Assembly: GCF_949628215.1 (NCBI RefSeq)
Contig: NC_134282.1
Span: forward strand, 9,298,223-9,362,222
Source of the DNA: Phalacrocorax aristotelis
Lineage: Eukaryota; Chordata; Aves; Suliformes; Phalacrocoracidae
Length of the DNA stretch: 64,000 nt
Direction: 5' to 3'
The position numbers were made by a program, and so were the translations under genes. The notes under the pieces were generated by a model. The model made no database searches. It was not told where the DNA came from and worked only from the letters and a program-made list of their open reading frames with translations. Positions 1 to 8,915 of the stretch are shown here, piece by piece (position 1 is the stretch's first letter; each line of letters starts with the position of its first letter).

Positions 1-2035
1 GTGACATGACTTGGCTTCAGTTATTTTTCTGTAATCACCATCTTAGAATTAATGCCAAACTCAAAAGACCAAAAGATGGGGGCTCTTTTTAGTATGCAAT
101 GAAACCAATCTGTACAAAGCTCAATTCATCACCGATGTAAAACGGCTGTCTTCAGTAGTTTTGCCAGAGCTGAATGTGGCTCAGCCACATTGTGTGTGTG
201 TTAGCATGGTTTCTAAGATACTGATCACAGCAATACAAATAAATTGTATTTAAAATATTCCACTGCCATTGTTTTTGGTTTTGTATTTTGGTTTTGGGTG
301 TTGGTTTTTTTTTTAGTTTTTTGTTCATTCCAGATGAAAGTACTCTGCAGATGGACACAAGTCGTATGTGGCCTAGGGCCCACATTTTCCATTCTCGCAT
401 CCAGGGCAAAAAATATTATTCCTGTAAAAATAGCCAGACATTTAATTGTATTTCATATGGGTATTTTGAAGGCTGTCTCTTCCAACTGTTTTGTAGGCAT
501 AGCATTGGACATGTATCTGCACCCTTCTGCTCTGCCTCTGCGGCTATGGAGTAGGCAGGGAACTGAGATGGGGTCCCTGGAAAGCAGCTCCTGCGTTCAG
601 GAACAGACCCTTCCTTGGTAGGGATGGGGATTGCATTTCCATTAGAACCAGTTCCCAGTTCTTTCAAAATTAAATAATTGAGTTATGAGCCTGCTTTAGA
701 ACAAATTAGATCATGTTGGTATGAAAAGCCAGTATTTTTTCTACCTGGTGCTCTAGAATCTAACTTTGACTTAATTCCTTTTCTGCAGGCTATCTCATAT
801 AATAGCTCCAAGGAAGATGTGACCTCCACAGCCTTTGTAAGACATGAAACAATTCTGAAGCAACGTGATAATTGAAATTTAATTTTTTATGTAAAGTATT
901 TAACCTTTAATCCACAAGCACATAAGAAAGGGATAATATCTTTTTAAAAAGATCTGTATAATGTGTTTCTGAGCACTGTCTTGTCTTCTGGGAGACCACA
1001 ACCAATTCCTCTGAACTACACAAACATCCAGATTAGATCTCTTAAAAACATCCTGTGCACCTGCTATGTAGAATGGCTTTTGAATTTGTGTCGTTTTCCA
1101 TTTCAGAAACACACAGGAAGAATCCTGGTTCCATTTAGTATCTAGGCACAGCTCTGAAATGGGATTATGTATAAGCTTGCTGAATGTTAGGTAACATCCT
1201 CCCGTGTCTGAAAAAAAGCATTTGGGTAGCGGCTTTTTGCTAACGTGGTGCATCTGTGTGTTCCTCTGAATGTTCTGTACAGGGCTTCATTTCCTTAATA
1301 AACTCTGAGCAGGTTTCTTATGCTTATTGGTCAAAAACTGTGGCCAGGATCACTCCAAGGGATTCTTATACGGAGTTCTCCTCTTATGTGATACAAGCTG
1401 TTGTGCAGTTTGTCCTTTGGGCTCAGATCTGGTGCTCGTCTCCATGTTTCTTCTCTTCTGAATTAAAGACAGTTTGCAATGATTTATCCTATTTAGGACA
1501 AGATCATTCTCAGGTTATTTTAGGAATGTGCCTCCCTTGAATTTTGTTACCCAGTACCCATAGCAGTAATTACAACCTGTGACTGTTCACTGTAACCTTT
1601 CAGAGGGAAGATGCTAAAGGTACCTCTGTGCTTTGTGGAGTACAGGATAACATGTGATGCTTAGCAAGTAACTAATAACTACAGAAATACATATACAGGT
1701 ACTACTGAATAGGACTTGGCTTGCTTTTTTGATAGGAGAGGGACAAGAGAAGACACGGGACCCTAAGAATGACCTGGATCCTTGTCACCCTCTAAATATG
1801 TGGACGCACATAAATACTATGTGAACTTATCACGTGGTGTTTCATGGCTGTAAAAAGGGCAAAAACTACTTTATGGTCTTGTTTCTCTCCCTTTTCAAAA
1901 ATTACTCCCCTTTATTCAGCTTTCTCTAAAACAGATGTGCAGTTGCAGGAATAGGAAGAGGTAACCCTGAATCCCTTGAACTCCTGCCTTTTTAGACAAT
2001 TGAATGCATATAGCCAAAAACTGGCATCAGTGAGC
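1..2035. other. Intergenic DNA upstream of STRIT1
   Basis: I see no convincing coding exon, RNA gene or repeat family member here. The segment is AT-rich, with a T-rich low-complexity run around 270-325. Open frames in it are short, have no recognisable domain and look like chance. From human synteny, the 3' end of PLCH1 would be expected somewhere to the left, so part of this could be its 3' UTR or flank, but nothing in the sequence shows that. Confidence 0.4.
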
Positions 2036-2039
2036 AAGG

Positions 2040-2076
2040 CAGCTGCAGCACATTCCAAATATTGCTCTATTTAAAG
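2040..2076 (+). promoter_or_regulatory. STRIT1: Muscle-type motif cluster, probable STRIT1 promoter
   Basis: In 37 bp there is an E-box CAGCTG (2040-2045), a TEAD/M-CAT match ACATTCCA (2050-2057), a near-CArG element CCAAATATTG (2055-2064, one mismatch to CC(A/T)6GG) and CTATTTAAAG (2067-2076). The last is one base from a MEF2 consensus and also reads as the TATA variant TATTTAAA. The cluster ends 72 bp before the STRIT1 start codon, so a start site near 2100 with a 5' UTR of about 50 nt is plausible. STRIT1 is expressed in heart and slow skeletal muscle, which fits these factors. Function is inferred from motifs only. Confidence 0.45.
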
Positions 2077-2148
2077 CATCCCAAGGCTCACAAGAACAAC
2101 TGCAGAGGCAAACCTTAAAACTTGCCAATACAACCAGCAGAGGGGGGA

Positions 2149-2161
2149 ATGGCTGAACCAG
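2149..2161 (+). CDS. STRIT1: STRIT1 coding exon 1 (MAEP + 1 nt)
   Basis: ATG GCT GAA CCA G, followed at once by the consensus donor GTAAGA (2162-2167). Only four codons and one base are coding; codon 5 (GCC, Ala) is completed by the next exon. The human gene has the same arrangement (MAEK plus G). The short AG-rich leader before the ATG has no upstream ATG within the inferred 50-nt 5' UTR. Confidence 0.9.
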
Positions 2162-5100
2162 GTAAGATGCACAGTTAAATGTGAATGTAACGATGTATTC
2201 CTAAAGTTCATAAATATGAGCAATGTCATGTGAAAATACTCAGCTACTTGTATTCTTGTATGATATGCTATATATTTTACTTTTGGTAAGAAAGTGTAAT
2301 CAGTTTAAAAGCTAATTCTGTTAACAGCAATGAGTTTGAAGTAGCTTAGGTTCCTCCTGTATTTCTGAATCCTACCAGTTTTGTTTTCTTCAGGTTTTTT
2401 TTGTGGTTGTGATTTTAAGTTGACTAACATAATTAAACGGAACTGTGTAAAATCAGTTATGTTTGACAGCATTTTAAACATACTCTCTGTGCAGCTGAAA
2501 TCTGAGCGTAATGTTAAGTGAACATATGATGATTCAGGTTTTAGCTCCACAAAGCCCAAGTGGCAGAGCAAAATGAAACTTTAATAATGACCTTTTCATT
2601 ATAAGTACATTTCCACTTTCTCCAAGGAGAAAAGGCATTTCATAAAAATGCATTTTATATTCATTGTTATTTTCTATTTACTTCACTGTAAGAGGTCTGG
2701 ATGGTGAAACAACTGTAAGTTTAATTACGGTGTTAGCTGTGTACACAGCTGTGTATAATTTTCCGTGTGAAAGTAACTTTGTATACATCTTCATAGCTAT
2801 ATGAAAAGTTTTTAAAGACTTATCTCCCTTTTTTTGCACCATTACCATTGGTATCTAAGGAGGAGATTGGAATTCTATTAAACTCAGATACAACAGGATA
2901 CTGAATGCTGTTTCTTAATTTTTCTTTCCATAGATATCCACAGAAATTATACTGACACTGGTATTTCACCAGGAATTAGTACTTAACTATATTTTGCATT
3001 GGTAGGGCGTGTATTGTTGTTTGTGTTTTAAATAATAAAAAAATCCATAATCATGGATTTTATGGCCATAATCATGCAGACAGACCAGGCTAGCACCAGA
3101 ACCAGCACTGGGGTGGCAGCAGGAGTCACAACGCCGGGGCAGCTGGGCTGGACTGCCTCCTGCCCAGCCCCGGCGCGCCCTGCGCAGGGGGGCAAACGCC
3201 TCCCTGGAAACATCGGGGAGCAGAGAGTAAGGGCTGGGCAGCCTTGCTGAAATTAATAACTGCAGGGTTCGCATGATTTTTTAATATGAAGCTGGCAAAT
3301 GTCATCAACACAAAAGCCCGTCCACATCAGCTCTGTTGTTAAATTAGATTTCAGGGCACCACAGCCTCTGTTGGCAGTGCATAAGGACATGGAAAAACTC
3401 ATCTGTTGGGGCTGGCAGCTGGGACACACACAGGAGGCAGGGTCCCCTGGGCATGCCCACACATTCCCTCCTAGTCTGCTGATCAGTGTGGTGTTCAAAC
3501 TGCCATCCCAGTGATGGGTTAGTGGTTGGCTTTTGTGCATGCATGTGTAGCCTATATGAGATAAAATATAAAGAAAACTTCTGTGAAATTCTGAGGAATT
3601 TTGGAGCAGGGAACATAAGACTGCGAGTTTGAGCTTGGCATTCCCAGAACTAGATGATCTTTGAGGTCCTTTCCAACCCAAACCATTCTATGACTCTGTG
3701 ATTCTTTACCTGCCAAGCCTCCGCCTGTTCAAATTGGGAGTTGTTCCACGTGGTGGTGTGGGGTGCCCTTGTCAGCGCAGTCAGACCCAGACATTTCAGG
3801 GGCAAAGGCAGCTCAGTGAGACCACAGGCATCATTTTTCTCGTGATAGCTGGCAGGAGTTTTGACCAACTACAGACAGCAAAACCAAGCCCACTTAAGCT
3901 TCTGGATAAAAGGTAAGCCCCAGAAAAATAAGATAGCGATCAGATAATCAGTGTATTTAGGCTGTACTTAGCTTGGAAGCCTGTGCTGCTATACCCTGTA
4001 GTTGAGGGGTCCTTGGCTTCACTGTGGTACTTGGGCATCCTGTGGTGGACAATTCCGAGAACTTCCGACCTGTGGGAGTGCAAAGCTTGGGAGTCTCTCT
4101 ATCACATGCAGAGGAACCCTGCTGTCGCACAGCAAGTGCTGTGTGTTTGCTGCTCTGCCCAGCCTCTCTCTGTTTATTTTGAGATAAATTAATGTTTGAA
4201 GTAGAGAAAAATTACTATAATGGGGGCAAAAAGAAAGTAATTTGTAGCTAAAACACCAGCTTGCGTACATGGGTCACAGTAAGATTCCTTTATTCTTGCT
4301 GCCATCCAGAATTAGCCTTTTGATTTCAGCAGGCTCTGGCTCAAACCCCAGAAGCCAGGGTTTGTTTCCATGGTCTGTTTGAAAGCAATACTTGTGACTG
4401 CAATAACCCACATTTCTCTCAGTATTCTGCTTTCATGTGCATTCATTTAAATAGTGATTATAATGAAACCTCATGTTTCAGGGTTTTAGCTGATTACCTG
4501 CAGGTGTCAGTAAAGATTTTCTTTCTTTCCAAAACACAGTTGCTTAGAAGTATTGTGTTCCTCCACTGCTAGTTCCTCCCCACCCATCTCCACCTCAGGC
4601 TGGAAAGCAGAGAGTGCAGATGCTCTCTTTCTAGCTGTTGGTGTGCACAGCCTTGCTCCATGGTGAGGGTAATACTGATTATCAGATTTAGACTCAGAAT
4701 AGTTTTCCCTTGGACCAAATATTAGGACCTTGAAGTTTGTCACCTTCTTCTGAGGCCCTGTTAAAGGGTTACCTGCTCAGATATCTCACGTGGCCAAGCC
4801 CAAGCCTTGAGCCTATCTTGCACTTCAGTTCTGCTCATGGCATAACATATAGTCTTCCAAGCAGTTGCTTTATTCGAACTCAAGTCTTGGGGTATCTGTC
4901 CTGTGACATATAGATCAGCGCAAATGATCTCATGGTCATTTCTGTTTCTTAAACTATGAAACACAAGAACTCCCAGTGGCTCCTATGAAACTCTATCCCT
5001 TGGAGCCAGCTGCTTGCTGCCTCATGACAAATGCAGGGCACCGCATTCCTGCTGATCCACCGGGACTTGCCTGCCTCTCTTATCTTACTGCATTTAAACT

Positions 5101-6764
5101 GCATCTCGTATAACAAAACACCATATTCAGTAGACACAACAGCAGCTCAGCAGAGCTCTGTCAAAGCTCTTCCATGTAGCCCAGCAGGATCCAGCCCTTT
5201 ATTTGTAACAGGACCTTTAGAAAAAATGACAAGTAAAGAGAAATTATTCCCGACAGAAGTAGCTTTACCTTACAAAGTGTCAAAGGAATAACAATCTTTA
5301 AATGAAAGAGGTAAGGGGCTCCCTTGTGGCAAAAGGACACCCAGTTTCAGAGCAGGATTTTATCTTTTTGCTGTGTGGTTGCTTACCTGTTTTATACTTT
5401 CATGGTAGAACTTGTAGATTTTTCTATCTCTATGTTCTCTCTTCCCCTCTTGATAGATATGCCATGCAATACCATGGCGAGACATGTTTGTGTTGTGCAT
5501 AGCTTTAAAAGAGCAATGTGGAAAACCTTAAATTATTAAGCATTCCTCCAAAGTCTGTCTGCTTGATCTAAACTGTGCACGGTCTTGTGAATAGTTTTAC
5601 ATTATTTATTAATCCCTTCAAAAACCTGCAAATCTTTTAACTACAGAAAGATGTGCTTTAAAATGTTGTAATATTATTGGTAAGTAATATGATCTCAAAG
5701 GTTAATATGCTGCTTTCTGGTAATTGTAGCAAAAATTGCAGGAAACTGGTAGAAGGGTCTTTGAAATTCTGATGCTGTATGGAAACATATTTAAATAAAA
5801 CACTAGTCCTGCTTTCTGTATACTCCTTGTAGCAGCGTTACCTGCTTTGGACTCCATGTCTCCATCTAGTTTTTTAGCTTGCTCTAATACTAGTGGACAA
5901 TACAGGCAAGATGTCACATGTTTGTGCCTCACCCAACTCAGCCAGGCAGGTGAAAATTCTTATGTTATTTTTTTTACTTGAAAGGGGGGAGCACCCTAGC
6001 AGTGGATAATTACATCAACCCTAGCTACCCCGTAGCGCTGTAGTGACCGGATAGGAGAGGGCTGGGTCAGGCTCTGTGTGGAGAAAGCACAGAGGTGAGC
6101 TGTGAGTCCCTGGCACGCCGCCACTGACAAACATCCTGTTGGGGTGGGGTAACTCATACAGCATCCCCTCATTGCAGCCCCAGGCACATTGATCTTAAAT
6201 GGGTGCAATGGTAAATAATCACTGTATTTCTGATTTACTGTTGCCAACAGTCTAATGAGACTTCTAGAGGTGTTGTACAGGTCAAGGATTGAATCCTGAA
6301 TCTGCCAGGACAGCTGCTGTCAATAAAGTCCAGTACAGATGTTCTGGTGACCTCTGGAGACCAAGGACAGAACCGTGCTGCTGTCTCCTCCCTGTACCCT
6401 GCTTCTTTTGGAAGTGCTAAGCCTTGTACCTATCTGATTGCAGAGACCATACTGTGGAAATATCTTTGGGCTTTTGCTCTGTATTCTCATTAGGAGGCCT
6501 GCCAAGGTTTAGTGACTCCACACTAAAAATACCAATCATAGATAACATGGCCTAAGCTTACAGGTATCATTTTGCTCTGTGATAATCATGTTTTTGATGC
6601 GTTTAATTTAGTGAATTCAGCATCAGTGTAACGTGGCCTTTCTGAAGACGATCACCTTTTCTCTTTCAGCCCAAGTCCCGCTTTCACGTCTCGTTGTACC
6701 CATACTCCTTGCAGTTGGCTGGATAGTGGGTTGTGCGCTAATGGTTTACATTGTCTTCTCCTGA
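2149..6764 (+). CDS. STRIT1: STRIT1 / DWORF, SERCA-activating microprotein (split CDS)
   Basis: CDS is join(2149..2161, 6670..6764), 35 codons plus TGA. STRIT1 (dwarf open reading frame) is a single-pass sarcoplasmic reticulum protein. It binds SERCA, displaces phospholamban, sarcolipin and myoregulin, and raises calcium uptake in heart and slow muscle. Identification rests on the C-terminal half, GWIVGCALMVYIVFS, which differs from the human protein by only a few hydrophobic swaps. Further support is the identical length of 35 residues, Pro15 in the same place, the MAE start and the same phase-1 intron after codon 4. Residues 1-11 are the short cytosolic part and about 12-34 the membrane helix. 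The N-terminal segment (residues 4-10) differs most from human and has prolines at 4 and 8. The start has G at -3 and G at +4. The gene converges with MME, as in human. Confidence 0.94.
3040..3075. repeat. Inverted repeat with repeated CCATAATCATG core
   Basis: AAAATCCAT (3040-3048) and ATGGATTTT (3053-3061) are exact inverted repeats separated by the 4-nt loop AATC. The 11-mer CCATAATCATG occurs at 3045-3055 and again at 3065-3075. It lies in STRIT1 intron 1 next to a GC-rich patch. It could be a relic of a small inverted-repeat element or a binding site; no family is recognised. Confidence 0.5.
3641..3703 (+). mobile_element. CR1 LINE 3'-tail fragment
   Basis: The stretch reads like the 3' end of an avian CR1: an actagatgatct motif, then ggtcctttccaaccca, then attctatgactctgtgattct. 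Only the last ~60 bp are recognisable, so it is a heavily 5'-truncated copy in the sense orientation within STRIT1 intron 1. Confidence 0.8.
6670..6764 (+). CDS. STRIT1: STRIT1 coding exon 2 (membrane helix, stop)
   Basis: The exon follows a pyrimidine-rich acceptor (cttttctctttcag, ending at 6669). It completes Ala5 and encodes residues 6-35 ending YIVFS, with the stop at 6762-6764. It contains essentially the whole functional transmembrane helix, including Pro15, which in mammalian work breaks the helix and is needed for activation. The exon continues 5 nt past the stop to the donor GTAAGT at 6770. Confidence 0.94.
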
Positions 6765-6858
6765 TGGAGGTAAGTGACTTGTACAGTATCACATACCATC
6801 CATGCTTTCCTTGGTTTGCACTGCCACCTTTTAAAATGTGATTTTCTTTGTTTTACAG

Positions 6859-7337
6859 GACAGAAGAATTTACAATTATGTTGATTAGAAGAACCTGGAA
6901 GTTAAATTGAAATTTATAATTACTACAATATGTATAAAATTAGTTATTTTTAATATCAGTCAACACTGTAAACATGGTGTACATGTTTTATCTACAGCAA
7001 AGGTTTGAAATTCTAATTAGAGCATTAGGAAGAATCATCAAATCAGTTACCCAGTTTTCAAATGGCTTGTAATTGAGCGAGTAGTTTTTGGAGTCCAGGT
7101 ACCTGCCTGTTTTAGGTCAGATATCTGCCTGTTCTGCAGCCTACTTTGTTGTTGCCTCCTTGAATTTAAGCACTTTTGGAAACAGTATTCCTAGAGGTAG
7201 TGATGCAGCGGTTGGCAAAAAAAGTGAGTTAAGCTCATTTGTGAGATGTGCTGAGCTGGGGGGGAAGTATCTCAATGTATTCAGGAAAGCTTTAAGTGAG
7301 TTAAGACAATTTTTTAAGTTTTGTAGTGAAAAATAAA
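6859..7337 (+). other. STRIT1: STRIT1 3' UTR exon 3 (inferred)
   Basis: A short 89-bp intron (6770-6858) has a GTAAGT donor and a ttgttttacag acceptor, suggesting a spliced non-coding third exon starting at 6859. From there the sequence is AT-rich with no useful ORF until an AATAAA at 7332-7337 and another at 7404-7409. A 3' UTR of about 0.5-0.6 kb is inferred. The splice after the stop is only 5 nt downstream, so it should not trigger nonsense-mediated decay. Confidence 0.55.
7332..7337 (+). terminator. STRIT1: Candidate poly(A) signal of STRIT1 (AATAAA)
   Basis: The first canonical AATAAA on the + strand after the STRIT1 stop. A second AATAAA lies at 7404-7409, so two alternative 3' ends about 70 nt apart are possible. 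Cleavage would be expected 10-30 nt downstream of either. Confidence 0.45.
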
Positions 7338-7409
7338 TTATTAAATTTAAAATATTATGGTGGTACACTCTCCCTGTCCCGAGATCTGAAGTACCAGTGT
7401 CTAAATAAA

Positions 7410-8229
7410 TTTTCTGAAATGACATTATCTTCCTTTTTTTAAAAAAAGCAAACAAACAGTCATATGTACATACTAATATGTAAATCAAAAAAGTCCTTTA
7501 GAAAATGAAAGGTAGACAGGGAAAGTTATCTGGAAGCAATGCATCCTAAAATGCGTGAGTCGGACTTTCTAAATCCTAAAATATTTGTTTTTTATTTAAT
7601 AGTGTGTAGATAAATATGAAAGTAACTGCTGATCTCTTCTGCTTACATGATGTTCAGGTCCCAGTTTTGTATTTCTCCATGGGCAACCAATCCAGTTCTT
7701 GTCAAATTAAATGCCACTGGACACGGTGGGCACCGAACTGGATCGAGACCATGCAGAATTCCAGCCCTATTTTCTGACATGCCAGCAGCTCCCCTCTGCT
7801 GGCATCAGACAAAGTGCAATCCAGGGAGACTGGAGACCAAAGGTGGAATTCAGAATGAAACTAAATAACTAATCTGGAAAAAATGCAATGCAATAGGTGA
7901 AAATTCCATTTCTATACCTCACAGGAACTGTTAAAAAGCACAAATACAGGACACAGAACTGCTGGCTGGATAGCAATTTTTGGAAAAGAGCCTGGGAGCT
8001 GCAATGTATCACAACCTCAATTCAGGTCATAACCTTGGTGTGAAAAGGGAAACATCTTGGGATGAATACCAGAAAAATGGCCTGAAAGATGCATGAAATC
8101 ATCCCCCTGCTCTACCAGCAGTGGTAAGGCCTCCCCGGCCTACTGCAGCTGGCTTGGGCACCACAGGAACCAGTTGTGGGCTGATGAGAAGGAACTCGGG
8201 GCAGAGCAACAAGAGGGAACTGAGGTTTG
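7410..8229. other. Intergenic segment, no gene seen
   Basis: No coding exon or RNA gene is recognisable. The stretch from about 7940 may be a very old, degraded CR1 body leading into the clearer CR1-like sequence that follows, since several in-frame fragments interrupted by stops resemble the weakly conserved CR1 3' coding region. That reading is tentative. Confidence 0.35.
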
Positions 8230-8500
8230 TAACATTTAACTAGTGATAAAATGAGCACACAGGAGTAGTTCAACCTAGAAAAGAGCAGATTGAAGAAAAT
8301 GTATCTTAAATATGTCAGACTTTTTGAAAGAGGAAGGGAATAATCTCTTCTTGGTGATACACAGGGCAAGAAGTAATGAAGAACAAGTAAGTGAGATTCA
8401 GGTTGTCCTTATGGTAAAGCCATGGAAGTACTGGAATAAATTTTTAGGCATAATGATCAATATTATTCTTGCTTATTGGAGGCCTTTGAGAAGAGATAGA
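8230..8500 (+). mobile_element. Old CR1-like LINE fragment (sense)
   Basis: The run cctagaaaagagcagattga, then gactttttgaaagaggaagg, gggcaagaagtaatg and gagattcaggttg, keeps the order of the CR1 3' region downstream of the reverse transcriptase, but with many substitutions. It has no intact frame. It precedes a second CR1 in the opposite orientation. Confidence 0.55.
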
Positions 8501-8635
8501 AAACGTTTGTTGGGGATGCTGCAATGGTATAGGTGATCCTGTCTTGGTGCCTGAGAGCAACTGTTTGACATCTCCTCATGCACAAGCCTCCATGACTGCA
8601 AGTACTCCCATGAAATTCTGCAGGACCGTTTGCGG

Positions 8636-8915
8636 AGAATCACAGAATCATTTAGGTTGGAAAAGACCTTTAAGATCATCAAGTCCAACTGTTAATCCAG
8701 CACTGCTGAGTCCACCACAAGCCATGTCCCTAAGCACCACATCTACACATCTTTTAAATACCTCCAGGGATGGAGACTCAACCACTTCCCTGGTCAGCCT
8801 GGTCCAATGCTTGACAACTGTTTGGTGAAGAAATTTTTCCTAATATCCAATCTAAACCTCCCCTGGTGCAACTTGAGGCCATTTTATCCTGTCCTATCAC
8901 TTGTTACTCTGGAAA
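8636..8915 (-). mobile_element. CR1 LINE 3' fragment (antisense)
   Basis: Starts with gaatcacagaatcatttagg, the reverse of the CR1 tail. It continues through the typical aagatcatcaagtccaact, a run of short in-frame remnants, atccaatctaaacctcccct and cctatcacttgtta. About 280 bp of the CR1 3' end is on the - strand, 5'-truncated as is usual for this family. Confidence 0.88.

Larger units (their letters stand above)
2162..6669 (+). other. STRIT1: STRIT1 intron 1 (4.5 kb)
   Basis: GTAAGA donor at 2162 and TTTCAG acceptor ending at 6669. Mostly unique AT-rich sequence. It contains a perfect 9-bp inverted repeat (3040-3061) with a partly repeated core, a compact GC-rich patch (3110-3215) and a CR1 3' tail (3641-3703). 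No other coding exon is recognisable. Confidence 0.8.

Noticed and set aside
244-621. 125-codon open frame on + strand upstream of STRIT1
   Set aside because: Begins in a low-complexity T-rich run, has no recognisable domain or coding-like codon use, and overlaps other equally long frames on both strands.
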